NCBI GenBank assembly: GCA_030447785.1 | Contig: JAUJOF010000002.1 | Coordinates: 177,383-241,382 of the forward strand | Direction of reading: 5' to 3' | Source: Solirubrobacteraceae bacterium | Lineage (GTDB): Bacteria; Actinomycetota; Thermoleophilia; Solirubrobacterales; Solirubrobacteraceae | Length of the DNA stretch: 64,000 nt | Shown: one piece after another, positions 1 through 9,171 of the stretch | Position numbering within the stretch: the stretch's first letter is position 1 | How the letters are laid out: every line of letters begins with the position of its first letter | Translations under genes and position numbers: made by a program | The notes under the pieces: model-generated | Told to the model about the DNA's origin: nothing | Seen by the model: only the letters and a program-made list of their open reading frames with translations | Databases searched by the model: none

Positions 1-882
1 GGCCACCACGCCCTCGCTGACCAGGGCCACCAGCGCGGCGAGCGCCCCGGCGGCGATGGCGCCGACGAAGGGGACGAAGGCGGCCACGAACACCAGCACC
101 GCGAGCGGAAGCACCAGGGGCACGCCGATGATGGCCAGCGCGAGGCCGATGAACAAGGCGTCGAAGGTGGCGACGAAGATGATGCCGCGCACGTAGGTGC
201 CCAGCGCGTGCCAGGCGTTGTGGCCCGCCAGCATCACCGTGTCCTGCGCGCGCTCGGGGAACAGGCGCGCGACCCACGCCCAGAGGGTGGATCCGTCCTT
301 GATGAAGAAGAACACCAGCACGAGCGCGATGAGAGCCCCGGCCAGGACCTCGGTGATCAGCACCGCGCCGTTGAGCACGCTCGCGAAGATGGCGTCCACG
401 CTGCTGGTCAGCGTCTGCTGGGCTTCCCGGATGGCCTGCTGGGCCTCCCCCTGGGTGATGCCCAGGCCACTGGTGACCAGCAGGTCGCTCAGCTGGTCGA
501 TGCCCGCCCGGATGGAGGCCGCGAGATTGGACAGCTCCTGGATCACCGGCGGCACGATGAGCCAGAAGGCCGCGACCATCAGGCCCAGCGCGCCCAGGAA
601 GACGATCACGGTCGCCAGGGCGTTGGGCAGGCCGGCCTGGCGCAGCCGCTGGGCGGGTGGGATGAGCAGGGTGCTCAGCAGCACGGCGATGAGCAGGGGC
701 ATCGCCACCAGGCGCACATGCCACAGCGCCCAGCCCACCAGCGCGATCGCCGCGGCGACGACGAGCAGGCGCCAGCCCAGCTCGGAGACGACGATCAGGC
801 CGCGCGGCACCCCGCGCATGCGTCGCGGCGAAACGGTCGTCTGCGCCCTCTCGGCGGGCGACTCGAGGGTCGGGACCTCCAT
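1..882 (-). CDS. AI-2E family transporter / permease (3' end outside window)
   Basis: Polytopic membrane protein of the AI-2E (PerM/YdiK-like) family. The frame is open for 294 codons from an ATG at 882 down to the window edge, so the C-terminus is missing. An N-terminal cytoplasmic stretch of about 35 residues is followed by hydrophobic segments (around residues 36-50, 60-75, 85-115). A long amphipathic middle with Gln/Ala-rich helices follows, then further membrane segments from about 170 on, including LVLVFFFIKDG, a recognisable family signature. Members move small hydrophobic or unknown solutes, or act as Na+(Li+)/H+ antiporters; the substrate cannot be told here. It is the last visible gene of the minus-strand priA-def-fmt-rsmB run, 41 bases after the zinc-ribbon gene. 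Confidence 0.85.
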   Translation of the reverse strand, partial: MEVPTLESPAERAQTTVSPRRMRGVPRGLIVVSELGWRLLVVAAAIALVGWALWHVRLVAMPLLIAVLLSTLLIPPAQRLRQAGLPNALATVIVFLGALGLMVAAFWLIVPPVIQELSNLAASIRAGIDQLSDLLVTSGLGITQGEAQQAIREAQQTLTSSVDAIFASVLNGAVLITEVLAGALIALVLVFFFIKDGSTLWAWVARLFPERAQDTVMLAGHNAWHALGTYVRGIIFVATFDALFIGLALAIIGVPLVLPLAVLVFVAAFVPFVGAIAAGALAALVALVSEGVVA

Positions 883-923
883 GGTCCGTCAACGCTACCC
901 GAGGCCGGTCGGGCGCTCGGCCG

Positions 924-1145
924 TCAGATCTCGCGGAGCATGGAAGCGCCGCAGTGGTTGCATTGCAGCGTCGCCTGGGAGGACATCCGCACGATCGTCG
1001 AGTGCTCGCCGCAGTCCTGGCAGACCGAGGTCAGCTCGAAACGGTGCAGGCAGAACACGCAGCGGTAGCGCCCCGGCAGGTTGGCCGGGCGCAGCCACGG
1101 CTCGTGGCAGTGGGGACACTCGAGCCCCAGCCGGACCTCAGCCAT
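924..1145 (-). CDS. small double zinc-ribbon protein
   Basis: A 73-residue protein with four CxxC pairs: CPHC (about residue 10), CVFC (29), CQDC (42) and CNHC (62). These would bind two zinc ions as tandem zinc ribbons. There is no catalytic domain. The layout resembles the small zinc-ribbon family that includes E. coli YfgJ (DUF1407-type). The ATG overlaps the 3' end of rsmB by 8 bases, so the two are probably translated together. A role near RNA modification or translation is only guilt by association. The real gene, rather than a shadow, is supported by the regular Cys spacing and the coupled start. Confidence 0.75.
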   Translation of the reverse strand: MAEVRLGLECPHCHEPWLRPANLPGRYRCVFCLHRFELTSVCQDCGEHSTIVRMSSQATLQCNHCGASMLREI

Positions 1146-2430
1146 CGCCGCCAGTGTGACGCAAGAGGGCGATGGAGAACCCGTCTGTCGCGTCGCGGTG
1201 GGGCCAGGTCGTGCGCCGGTCGGCGAGGGCCAGCTCGGGCCGCGCGGCCAGCAGAGCGGCGACCCGCTCGGCTCCCTCGGCGGGGTTCAGCGTGCACACC
1301 GAGTAGATCAGCGTGCCGCCCGGGCGCAGTGCGCCCGCGCCCGCGGCCAGGATGGCGTCCTGTTGGGCCGTCAGGGCGGCGATCCGCTCGGGCGAGGCCC
1401 GCCAGCGCACGTCCGGGCGATGGCTCAGCGTGCCCAGCCCGCTGCACGGCGCGTCGACGAGCACCCGGTCGAAGCCGCCCTCGGTCCAGCCGGCGGCGTC
1501 GGCGACGGTCACGCGGACGCTGGCCGCCCGCAGGCGCGCCGCGGTGCGCCCAAGCGCCGCCGCCCGTCCCGCGTGGCGCTCCACCGCGACGACCTCGCCC
1601 CGGTCGGCCATCAGGGCGGCCAGGTGGGTCGTCTTGCCGCCGGGGGCCGCGCAGAGGTCGAGGACGCGCTCGCCGGGCCGGGGGTCGAGCATCCGCGAGA
1701 CGAGCATCGAGCCGCGCGACTGGGGCGTGAACGCCCCCTTCGCCCACAGCGGCGAGCCGTGCGCGTCGAAGGCCTCTTCGACCACCAGGGCCTCGGGCGG
1801 TTCGGGTGTCGTGTGGGCGGCCACGGGCAGCGCGGCGCGCAGGGCGTCGGCCGTGGTGACCAGCGCGTTGGCGCGCAGGGCGTGCTCGGCCGGGCGGTTG
1901 GCCGCTGCCATCAGCGCGCGCGCCTCGGCCGGCCCGTAGGCCTCCCACCACAGCGCGGCCACCCAGTCAGGCAGGGAGTGGCGCAGCGCGGCCTCGCCCG
2001 GGGTGGCATCCCCCATCGCGTCGACGATCGCGCGGCCCTCGCGGGCGGCGCGGCGCAGCACCGCATTGACCAGCCCGTGCCCGCGCGAGCCGGCCGCGCG
2101 GGCCAGTGCCACGCTCTGGGAGACCGCCGCGTGCTCGGCCACCCCGTCGAGGAACAGCAGCTGGAAGAGGCCGAGGCGCAGGGCGGCGCGCACCTCCGCG
2201 TCCAGGCGATCGGGACAGCGGGCCAGGCGGTCGATGACGTGATCGAGCGTGCGCGCGCGCTGGACGGTGCCGAAGGCGAGCTGCTGGGCCAGCGAGCGCT
2301 CGCGCCCGTCCAGCCCGCGCGCCTGCCCGTGGAGCGCGCGGTCGGCGTAGGCACCCGCCTCGAAGACGCGGAGGACCACCGCGAAGGCCGCCCGGCGGGC
2401 CGGCGTGATCTCATGGGTGAACACACTCAC
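1138..2430 (-). CDS. rsmB: 16S rRNA (cytosine-5)-methyltransferase RsmB
   Basis: RsmB/Sun methylates C967 of 16S rRNA at carbon 5 using SAM. The 430 residues match the usual family length. An N-terminal NusB-like RNA-binding domain (about residues 5-130) is followed by a Rossmann methyltransferase. Visible motifs are the SAM loop LDLCAAPGGKTTHLA (about 257), DAPCSG with the release cysteine (about 332) and YSVCTLNPAEG carrying the second, nucleophilic cysteine (about 383). I chose the GTG at 2430 because it gives the normal N-terminus and forms a GTGA overlap with the fmt stop; the reading frame stays open further upstream but that is a shadow of fmt. The last bases overlap the zinc-ribbon gene. 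Confidence 0.93.
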   Translation of the reverse strand: MSVFTHEITPARRAAFAVVLRVFEAGAYADRALHGQARGLDGRERSLAQQLAFGTVQRARTLDHVIDRLARCPDRLDAEVRAALRLGLFQLLFLDGVAEHAAVSQSVALARAAGSRGHGLVNAVLRRAAREGRAIVDAMGDATPGEAALRHSLPDWVAALWWEAYGPAEARALMAAANRPAEHALRANALVTTADALRAALPVAAHTTPEPPEALVVEEAFDAHGSPLWAKGAFTPQSRGSMLVSRMLDPRPGERVLDLCAAPGGKTTHLAALMADRGEVVAVERHAGRAAALGRTAARLRAASVRVTVADAAGWTEGGFDRVLVDAPCSGLGTLSHRPDVRWRASPERIAALTAQQDAILAAGAGALRPGGTLIYSVCTLNPAEGAERVAALLAARPELALADRRTTWPHRDATDGFSIALLRHTGGDG

Positions 2431-3332
2431 CGCGGCGGGCGCTCCTGCCCGGGCAGGCCGCGACCGCGCAGGAGGCTCGCCGAGGCCATGGGGCGCCCGC
2501 CGGACGGCTGGACCTCGAGCAGCTCGAGTGCCCCCAGGAACAGGCGCCCGTCGTGTTCGGCGACGTGCGCAGCGTCGACCGGGGCGGTCTCGTGGGCGCG
2601 GGCGCGCGCCACGCCCAGGAAGCCGCCGTCGGCCAGCGGGGCGCGGGCGCCGATGTGGGGGTGGAGGGCGCGGACGGCGCGCTCGCCGGCGACGGCGCAG
2701 CGGTCGGCGCGCAGGGTGCGATCCTCGGCGGTGATCTTCTCGGCGTAGGTGACGCCCGCCTGGTCTTGCTCCACGAAGGCGGGGCGCTCCTCCAGGACGC
2801 CGAGGAGCAGCTCGGCGCCCAGCTGCTCGAGACGCAGCGCCAGCGTGCCGTAGGTGTCGTCGGGTGCGATCGGCTCGACCGCCTGGGCTCCCACCGGCCC
2901 GCTGTCGAGCCCCGCGGTGAGGCGCATGATGCTCACGCCGGTGCGCTCGTCGCCGGCCATGATCGCCCGTTCCACGGGCGCCGCGCCACGCCAGCGGGGC
3001 AGCAGCGATGGGTGGACGTTGAGGATCTCGTGCTCGTCGAGCAGCGGTGCGCGGATCAGGGCGCCGAAGGCGCAGACCACCAGGGTCGCGTCCGGTCCGC
3101 CCGCGGCGGCGATGCGCACGCGGGCCTCGCCGTCGTTGACCGAGGCGGGCTGGTCGAGCGCCAGCCCGAGGGTGCGCGCCGTCTCGGCCACCGGCGGGGC
3201 CTGCATGTGCCGCCCGCGCCCGGCCGGGCGGTCGGGTCGGGTGACCACCAGCGCCGGGCGGTGCGCGCAGGCCGCCAGGCGCTCGAGGACCGCCGCGGCG
3301 AACGCGGAGGTCCCCAGGAACACGACGCTCAC
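2427..3332 (-). CDS. fmt: methionyl-tRNA formyltransferase
   Basis: Formylates the amino group of initiator Met-tRNA using 10-formyl-tetrahydrofolate. The protein has 301 residues, close to the usual 310. The catalytic Asn and His lie in LNVHPSLLPRWRGAAPVER (about residue 103), with the hallmark SLLPxxRG loop, and the catalytic Asp in GLDSGPV (about 142). The C-terminal OB-fold tRNA-binding domain follows. Start is a GTG at 3332, overlapping the def stop as GTGA; the 3' end overlaps the rsmB start in the same way. The def-fmt pairing is a classic arrangement, since deformylase removes the formyl group that this enzyme adds. Confidence 0.95.
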   Translation of the reverse strand: MSVVFLGTSAFAAAVLERLAACAHRPALVVTRPDRPAGRGRHMQAPPVAETARTLGLALDQPASVNDGEARVRIAAAGGPDATLVVCAFGALIRAPLLDEHEILNVHPSLLPRWRGAAPVERAIMAGDERTGVSIMRLTAGLDSGPVGAQAVEPIAPDDTYGTLALRLEQLGAELLLGVLEERPAFVEQDQAGVTYAEKITAEDRTLRADRCAVAGERAVRALHPHIGARAPLADGGFLGVARARAHETAPVDAAHVAEHDGRLFLGALELLEVQPSGGRPMASASLLRGRGLPGQERPPR

Positions 3333-3919
3333 GCGACTTGGGCGGCCTCGCGCTCGCGCAGCGCGCGCACCGCCTGCTTGCGCTGGTCGCGGGAGGTACG
3401 GTCGAGGACCAGCACACCGTCGAGGTGGTCGATCTCGTGCTGGATGACCCGGGCCTCCAGGCCCGAGGCCTCCACCAGGATCTCCTCGCCGTGCTCGTCG
3501 CGTGCGCGGACGCGCACGTGCACGGGGCGCTTGACCTCGACGTGCACCGCGGGGAGGCTCAGGCAGCCCTCCTCGGCGACCTCCTCCTCGCGGCTGGACC
3601 ATTCGACCTGCGGGTTGACCAGCGCGGCCACCGGGCCGTCTGGCGCCACGCGGTAGACCAGCAGCCGGTGGGAGATGCCCACCTGCGGCGCAGCCAGGCC
3701 GATGCCCAGCGCGTCGTGCATGAGCGCCGTCATCTGGTGGACCTCCTCGCGCAGCGCGTCGTCGAAGCGGTCGACGGGGCGGGCGGTCGCGCGCAGGATG
3801 GGGTCGCCGAAGCGGCGCACCTGGCGCAGCGCCTCGTCGCGGCGGGCCAGGGTCTCGGGGTCGAGGGGCGGCGGCGCCTCGTCGGGCCCAGGCCCCTCCG
3901 GATCGACGTGCTCGGCCAT
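3329..3919 (-). CDS. def: peptide deformylase
   Basis: Metalloenzyme that removes the N-formyl group from nascent proteins. All three family motifs are present: GIGLAAPQVG (motif 1, about residue 73), EEGCLSLP with the metal-binding Cys (about 117) and QHEIDHLDG with the HExxH metal site (about 160). At 196 residues it is slightly long because of an acidic, Pro-rich N-terminal extension of roughly 30 residues before the conserved start of the fold. The ATG at 3919 could therefore be upstream of the true start, but no later start codon is as well placed. It lies between priA and fmt in the minus-strand operon. Confidence 0.94.
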   Translation of the reverse strand: MAEHVDPEGPGPDEAPPPLDPETLARRDEALRQVRRFGDPILRATARPVDRFDDALREEVHQMTALMHDALGIGLAAPQVGISHRLLVYRVAPDGPVAALVNPQVEWSSREEEVAEEGCLSLPAVHVEVKRPVHVRVRARDEHGEEILVEASGLEARVIQHEIDHLDGVLVLDRTSRDQRKQAVRALREREAAQVA

Positions 3920-3931
3920 CCAAGGCCCAGT

Positions 3932-4020
3932 TTAGGAGCATGTGTCGCCCTCGCGGCCTGGGGGGCCACCCCCCGCGGACACATGGGGCAACGGAGCAGG
4001 CGGGGGAGGTGGTTCCCCCG
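3932..4020 (-). repeat. dispersed intergenic repeat, copy A (after priA)
   Basis: Fills the gap between the priA stop and the def start. Read in the direction of priA, it starts with a hairpin (GCGGGGG / CCCCCGC, 8-base loop). A second G/C-rich hairpin follows, then a tail ending GGGCGACACATGCTCCTAA. The tail matches copies B and E. It is the most diverged of the tailed copies. Confidence 0.6.
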
Positions 4021-6102
4021 CTATTGCGGGTCCACGTCCACGCTCAGCGCGGCGGCCCGGTGCGCGCGCCCGGCGGCCACCCGTGCCACAGCGCCGCCGA
4101 CCGCCGCGATCGCGCGCGCGCGATCGGCGGCCTTGACCACCAGCTGGCTGCGCTCGCGCCCACGCAGGCGGAACAGCGGCGCGGGGCCGAGCACCTGGGC
4201 GCCCATGATCTCCCCCATCGCCTCGCGCACCGCACCGGCGGCCAGCGCCGCGGCGCCCGGAGCGTCGGCCCTCGCCGAGCACACCACCCGGATCAGGCTC
4301 GAGAACGGCGGGTAGCGCAGGGCCTCCCGGCGCGCGAGCTCTCCGGCCAGGAACCCGTCGGCGTCGTGGGCGACCGCGGCGGCCACCGCGGCGGCGGACG
4401 GGTCGAGGGTCTGCACCAGCACCCGGCCCTGGCCGCCACGTCCGGCCCGGCCGGCCAGCTGGGTGACCAGCGCGAAGGTGCGCTCCTCGGCGCGGAAGTC
4501 CGGGAAGCGCAGCGTGGCGTCGGCGTCGACCACCACGCCGAGGCTCACGTCGGGGAAGTCGTGTCCCTTGGCCACCACCTGGGTACCCAGCAGGACCCCG
4601 CGGTCGGCGGCCTCGAAGGCGACCAGCACGGGCCCGGCGGGTCCGGCGTCCGAATCCAGGCGGAAGACCGCCAGGCCCAGCTGCCCCAGCTCACGCTCCA
4701 GGCGCTCGGTGCCGGTGCCGTGGCGGGCCAGCGAGACCGAGGCGCAGTCGGGGCAGGCACGCGGGACGCGCTCGCGATGGCCGCAGTGGTGACAGGCCAC
4801 GGTGTTCGCCGCGCGGTGCAACACGAGCGCGACCTCGCAGTGGGGGCACTGCCAGCCGCGCCCGCAGGAGCGGCATTCCAGGAAGTTCGACCAGCCCCGG
4901 CGGTTGAGCAGCACCACCGCCTTGGGCTCGTCGGCCAGCGCGTGCAGCGTGCGCGGATGCAGCGCTCCGCCCGAGGCGTCGCGCATGTCGACCACCTCCA
5001 CCGCGGGCAGCGGGCGGGCGTCGACGCGCTCGGGCAGGCGCAGGCGGCGCAGCGCATGCACGCTCTCGGGCCGCGGCGTGGCGCTGCCCGCCAGCAGCAC
5101 CGCGCCGGCCTCCTGCGCACGCCGGGCGGCGACGGCGCGCGCGTCGTAGCGCGGGTCGCCCTCGTGCTTGTAGGAGGCCTCGTGCTCCTCGTCGACGACC
5201 ACCAGGCCCAGGTCGGCCACCGGCGCGAACACGGCCGAGCGCGGCCCCACGCAGACGCGAGCCTCGCCGCGGCGCAGGCGCAGCCACTCGTCGTGGCGCT
5301 CACCGGCCGACAGGCCCGAGTGGGTGACGGCGACCGTGTCGCCGAAGCGTGCGGCGAAGCGCGCCACGGTCTGCGGCGTGAGCGCGATCTCGGGCACGAG
5401 CACGATGGCCCCCCGGCCCCGCTCGAGCGCCGCCGCGGCCGCGCGCAGGTATACCTCGGTCTTGCCCGAGCCGGTCACGCCGTGCACCAGCAGCGCGGTG
5501 TGTTCGCCGGCGGCCACCGCAGCCTCCACCTCGGCCAGGGCCTCCGACTGCGCGCGCGTCAGCGCGGGTGGGTGGCTTCCCGCGCGCGCCCCCACCGCGG
5601 CGTGGGCGATGTGACGGCGCCGGGCGCGGGGCGCGATGCGCGCCAGCCCGCGACGCTCGAGGCGGCGCAGCGCGGGGAGGTCGTCCCCCGCGAAGCGCGG
5701 CAGGGAGGCCAGCAGCGTGCGCTGGCGGTCGGTGAGGCGCGCGGACTCCTCCTCGCCGGTGCGCTCGGCCCACAGCACGGTGCGCTCACGGGTTCGGGCC
5801 GGGGGCAGCATGAGTCCGGCGGCGCGGGCGAACGTCGAGCAGTATTCGTGGGCCATCCATTCCGCCAGGGCGACGAGGTCGGGCGGGAGGCTGCGCTCCA
5901 GCACCTCGAGCGGCGCGGCCAGCCGCTCGCGGGCCAGCTCGCTGTCCTCGGCCAGCGCCACCACCACGCCGGTGACCTCGCGGGCCCCGAAGGGCACGCG
6001 CAGCAAGGCCCCGACCCCCACGCCGTCGGGACGCAGGTAGTCGAACGGCCCGCGCAGGGCGCGGGCCGTCGTGAGTGGCTCGACCCTGGCGACGGCGGGC
6101 AC
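4021..6102 (-). CDS. priA: primosomal protein N' (PriA), replication restart helicase
   Basis: PriA reloads the replisome at stalled forks. About 693 residues, near the family norm. Order: N-terminal 3'-DNA-binding domain starting PAVARVEPL, helicase domain with Walker A HGVTGSGKTEVYL and DEEH box VVVDEEHEASYK. A zinc-binding insert with four CxxC pairs follows (CRSC, CPHC, CHHC, CPDC), then the C-terminal helicase motifs and domain. Many actinobacterial PriA-like proteins have lost the ATPase residues; here the P-loop and DEEH box look intact. The GTG start at 6102 is the best fit to the family N-terminus, but the ribosome site is weak and the frame stays open to an ATG at 6195. It lies upstream of def-fmt-rsmB. 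Confidence 0.9.
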   Translation of the reverse strand: MPAVARVEPLTTARALRGPFDYLRPDGVGVGALLRVPFGAREVTGVVVALAEDSELARERLAAPLEVLERSLPPDLVALAEWMAHEYCSTFARAAGLMLPPARTRERTVLWAERTGEEESARLTDRQRTLLASLPRFAGDDLPALRRLERRGLARIAPRARRRHIAHAAVGARAGSHPPALTRAQSEALAEVEAAVAAGEHTALLVHGVTGSGKTEVYLRAAAAALERGRGAIVLVPEIALTPQTVARFAARFGDTVAVTHSGLSAGERHDEWLRLRRGEARVCVGPRSAVFAPVADLGLVVVDEEHEASYKHEGDPRYDARAVAARRAQEAGAVLLAGSATPRPESVHALRRLRLPERVDARPLPAVEVVDMRDASGGALHPRTLHALADEPKAVVLLNRRGWSNFLECRSCGRGWQCPHCEVALVLHRAANTVACHHCGHRERVPRACPDCASVSLARHGTGTERLERELGQLGLAVFRLDSDAGPAGPVLVAFEAADRGVLLGTQVVAKGHDFPDVSLGVVVDADATLRFPDFRAEERTFALVTQLAGRAGRGGQGRVLVQTLDPSAAAVAAAVAHDADGFLAGELARREALRYPPFSSLIRVVCSARADAPGAAALAAGAVREAMGEIMGAQVLGPAPLFRLRGRERSQLVVKAADRARAIAAVGGAVARVAAGRAHRAAALSVDVDPQ

Positions 6103-6306
6103 ACGAGGAGGATGCCCGAGGTCGCGGACGCCGTCGCAGCTTCCCCCGTGCGGGGCTCGCGGGTCGCGCCGACGGCGCCTGGCCGGTGCCCCCACAGCCT
6201 GTGTCGCTCGAGCCGGCGTCGCCGGCGTGCCGCGGGAGGGAGGTCGTGGGCGGTGTTCGAGGGGCCTTCCGCGCTACTGGAGATCGAGAACGGGTAATGA
6301 GGCCCC

Positions 6307-6468
6307 ATGAGCGAGCACCCAGAGCACGAGGACGTGACGGACGAGCAGCAGCAGGGCGAGGACGAGTCGGCGCAAGCCGGCTCTGCAGCGGAGACCTCCG
6401 ACCCCGCGCCCGCCGAGCTGGACATCCCGCTCCCGGAGGAGGACGGCAGCCTGAACGAGGGGGCGTGA
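6307..6468 (+). CDS. small acidic hypothetical protein (53 aa)
   Basis: A short open frame on the strand opposite to metK and priA, occupying the gap between them. The product is strongly acidic, rich in Glu/Asp/Gln/Ser/Pro, with no hydrophobic core, membrane segment or Cys pairs, so it would be disordered. The run begins MSEHPEHED and ends EEDGSLNEGA. No good Shine-Dalgarno is visible. I do not recognise a family. Regular codon-position G/C bias and its position in an otherwise empty gap are the only support. Confidence 0.4.
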   Translation: MSEHPEHEDVTDEQQQGEDESAQAGSAAETSDPAPAELDIPLPEEDGSLNEGA

Positions 6469-6500
6469 GGGGCCGCCTCCTGCGGCTCGCCCCCCTGCCC

Positions 6501-6571
6501 CCTAGGAGCATGTGTCGCTATCGCGACCTGGGGACCCACCTCCGGCGGCCACCTGGCCGCCTCCGGCACCC
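6501..6571 (-). repeat. dispersed intergenic repeat, copy B (after metK)
   Basis: A 71-base unit lying directly after the metK stop codon and reading in the same direction. It contains a perfect 8-bp stem GGCGGCCA / TGGCCGCC, a second stem GTCGC-GATA-GCGAC, and the tail ACACATGCTCCTAGG. It differs from copy E, 30 kb away, at only a few positions. Possible roles are a transcript end or processing element, or a REP-like element. Confidence 0.75.
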
Positions 6572-7801
6572 CTAGACGGCCACGGGCGCCCCGCTGAGGC
6601 CCGCCGCCTCGCGCAGCGCCTCGGCCTTGTCGAGGCGCTCCCAGGTGAAGTCCTCGTCCGGGCGGCCGAAGTGGCCGTAGGCGGCGGTCTTCTGGTAGAT
6701 CGGACGGTGCAGGTCGAGGGCTTGGCGGAAGGCGCCCGGGCGCAGATCGAAGTGCTCGTCGATGAGCTGGGCGATCTTGCCCCTACCGACGATCTCCGTG
6801 CCGAAGGTCTCGACCATCACCGAGACAGGGCGCGAGACGCCGATGGCGTAGGCCACCTGCACCTCGGCCTTGTCGGCCAGCCCGGCAGCCACGACGTTCT
6901 TGGCCACGTGGCGCGCGGCGTAGGTGGCCGAGCGATCGACCTTGGAGGGGTCCTTGCCGCTGAACGCGCCACCGCCATGGCGGGCCATGCCGCCGTAGGT
7001 GTCGACGATGATCTTGCGCCCGGTCAGGCCGCAGTCACCGACCGGCCCCCCGACCACGAAGCGCCCCGTCGGGTTGACCAGCAGGTCCCTGCGCAGGGTG
7101 TCGGCGTCGTACATCTCCCCGGGGAGGATCGGCACGATCACCTGCTCCCACAGCTCGTCGGGCAGCTGATCCTCGACGCCCGGCTCGTGCTGGGTGGAGA
7201 TGAGCACCTTCTCGATGGCCACGGGCACGCCGTCGCAGTAGCGCACCGAGACCTGGGTCTTGCCGTCGGGTCGCACGTGGGGCAGCGTCCCGTCCTTGCG
7301 CACGTCGCTCAGGCGCTTGGCCAGCTGGTGGGCCAGCGCGATGGGCATCGGCATGAGCTCGGGTGTCTCCCGGGTGGCGTAGCCGAACATCATCCCCTGG
7401 TCGCCGGCGCCCGCGAGCTCCAGTTCGTCGCCGCCCGAGCCGCCGCGGGTCTCGTGCGACTCGCTGACGCCCCGGCCGATGTCCGCGGACTGCCGGTCGA
7501 GCGCGTTGATGACCGCGCAGGAGTCCGCCGAGAAGCCGAGATCGGCGTCCACATAGCCGATCTGGCGGATCGTCTCGCGCGCGATGTCCTGGATGTCGAC
7601 GGAGGCGCTGGTGGTGATCTCGCCCGACACGACGACCAGGCCCGTGTTCACGAGCGTCTCGCACGCCACCCGCCCCTCGGGGTCGTCCCTCATGACGGCG
7701 TCCAGCACGCCGTCGGAGATCTGGTCGCAGACCTTGTCGGGGTGGCCCTCGGTCACGGACTCGGACGTGAACAGATACTCGTTGTCGGCGTAGTGGGTCA
7801 T
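6572..7801 (-). CDS. metK: S-adenosylmethionine synthase
   Basis: Makes SAM from methionine and ATP; a cytosolic tetramer. The 409 residues are close to the family length. Signatures: [13 protein letters not shown] at the N-terminus (Mg/ATP site), the second half signature [16 protein letters not shown] (about residue 266) with the active-site lysine, and [12 protein letters not shown] near 300. ATG start at 7801, 41 bases after the der stop; no room for a SAM riboswitch of known type. SAM feeds the methyltransferases and radical-SAM enzyme encoded nearby, but that link is general rather than specific. Copy B of the dispersed repeat follows its stop. Confidence 0.97.
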   Translation of the reverse strand: MTHYADNEYLFTSESVTEGHPDKVCDQISDGVLDAVMRDDPEGRVACETLVNTGLVVVSGEITTSASVDIQDIARETIRQIGYVDADLGFSADSCAVINALDRQSADIGRGVSESHETRGGSGGDELELAGAGDQGMMFGYATRETPELMPMPIALAHQLAKRLSDVRKDGTLPHVRPDGKTQVSVRYCDGVPVAIEKVLISTQHEPGVEDQLPDELWEQVIVPILPGEMYDADTLRRDLLVNPTGRFVVGGPVGDCGLTGRKIIVDTYGGMARHGGGAFSGKDPSKVDRSATYAARHVAKNVVAAGLADKAEVQVAYAIGVSRPVSVMVETFGTEIVGRGKIAQLIDEHFDLRPGAFRQALDLHRPIYQKTAAYGHFGRPDEDFTWERLDKAEALREAAGLSGAPVAV

Positions 7802-7842
7802 CGGGCGGCGAGGGACCTCCGGTTGCGGACGGACGTCGAAGA

Positions 7843-9171
7843 CTAACGAGGCCGCGCGTAGCGGCGCCGGTGCCCGCCCTCGACGAAGTCGATGACCAAC
7901 GGGACGCCATCGAAGCCGAAGCGCGCACGCATGCGGTTCTCCAGGAAGTAGGCGTAGTCGCGGGTCAGCCGCGCGCGGCTGTTGACCTGCACGGCGAAGC
8001 GCGGCGGACCCGTGCCGATCTGGGCGACGTAGAGCAGGCGCAGGCGGTGACCCTGCTTGTGGGGCGGCTCACGCGCCGCCAGCGCCTCGCCCAGCCAGCG
8101 GTTGAGCTCGGGGGTGGGAATGCGCGCGCGGCGGCGGTCGCCCAGGGCCAGCGCCTCGCGCAGCAGGCGCTCCACGTTGCGCCCGCTCTGCGCGCTGGCG
8201 GTCAGCACCCGCGGGCGCAGGCGCAGCTTGCGCGCCACCCTGGCACGCTCGTGGTCCAGCGCCGGCTCGTCCATCGCTCCCAGGTCCCACTTGTTGAGCA
8301 CCAGCGCGGTGGCGCAGCCGGCGGTCATGGCCAGCTCGGCGACGCGCAGGTCCTGCGCGGTGACGCCGTCGGCGGCGTCGCAGACCACCAGCGCGACGTC
8401 GGCGCGCTCGGCCGCGCGCTGGGAGCGCAGCGTCGTGTAGTACTCGACCGACTCCTGCACCCGGGCCTGGCGGCGCAACCCGGCGGTGTCCACCACGACC
8501 ACCGGCCGCCCGTCCACCTCGAGGGGCAGGTCGATCGCGTCGCGGGTGGTCCCCGCGACCTCGGAGACGATGACGCGGTCGGCGCCGGCGAAGCGGTTGA
8601 CCAGCGAGCTCTTGCCGACGTTGGGACGCCCCAGCACGGCCAGGCGCAGCGTCCCGTCCTCTTCCTCGGCGGCGTCGTCCTCGGGCAGCAGCCCCGTCAC
8701 GCGATCGAGCAGGTCGCCGGTGCCCAGGCCCTGGGCGGCGGAGACCGCGATCGGCTCGCCGAGGCCCAGGCGGTGGAAGTCGGCGGCCAGCGACAGGTCG
8801 CGCACGCCGTCGACCTTGTTGGCGGCCACGACGACGGGCAGCTTGCAGCGGCGCAGCAGGTCGGCCATCTCCTCGTCGCCGGGGCGCACGCCGGCCTGGG
8901 CGTCCACCACGAGCACCGCGACGCGCGCGTCGGCCAGCGCCGCGCGCGCCTGCTCGCGGATGGAGCCCGCGATGGGATCGGGGTCCAGCTCGTCCATGCC
9001 GCCGGTGTCCACCAGGGTGAAGGCACGGCCGTTCCACTCGCAGCCGATCTCGTGGCGGTCGCGCGTCACGCCCGAGCGCTCGTGGACGACCGCCTCGCGC
9101 GTGGCGCTGAGGCGGTTGACCAGCGAGCTCTTGCCGACGTTGGGATAGCCGACGACGGCGACCCTGCTCAC
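7843..9171 (-). CDS. der: ribosome biogenesis GTPase Der (EngA)
   Basis: Essential GTPase with two consecutive G domains, needed for 50S subunit maturation. 442 residues. Domain 1 has [14 protein letters not shown] and NKVD; domain 2 has [10 protein letters not shown] (about residue 180), DTAGL and NKWD. The C-terminal KH-like domain follows, ending with a basic tail. Start is a GTG at 9171 that overlaps the cmk stop as GTGA, so translation of cmk and der is probably coupled. The cmk-der pair is widely conserved. Confidence 0.97.
   Translation of the reverse strand: MSRVAVVGYPNVGKSSLVNRLSATREAVVHERSGVTRDRHEIGCEWNGRAFTLVDTGGMDELDPDPIAGSIREQARAALADARVAVLVVDAQAGVRPGDEEMADLLRRCKLPVVVAANKVDGVRDLSLAADFHRLGLGEPIAVSAAQGLGTGDLLDRVTGLLPEDDAAEEEDGTLRLAVLGRPNVGKSSLVNRFAGADRVIVSEVAGTTRDAIDLPLEVDGRPVVVVDTAGLRRQARVQESVEYYTTLRSQRAAERADVALVVCDAADGVTAQDLRVAELAMTAGCATALVLNKWDLGAMDEPALDHERARVARKLRLRPRVLTASAQSGRNVERLLREALALGDRRRARIPTPELNRWLGEALAAREPPHKQGHRLRLLYVAQIGTGPPRFAVQVNSRARLTRDYAYFLENRMRARFGFDGVPLVIDFVEGGHRRRYARPR

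Noticed and set aside
197-4315. Long open frames opposite rsmB, fmt, def and many other genes (for example 1081-2748 plus strand)
   Set aside because: They are shadows caused by very high G/C and few stop codons. Their products are Arg/Gly/Ala-rich with no domains, while the opposite frame has full conserved motifs.
7802-7842. SAM riboswitch before metK
   Set aside because: The 41-base gap is too short and has no fitting structure.
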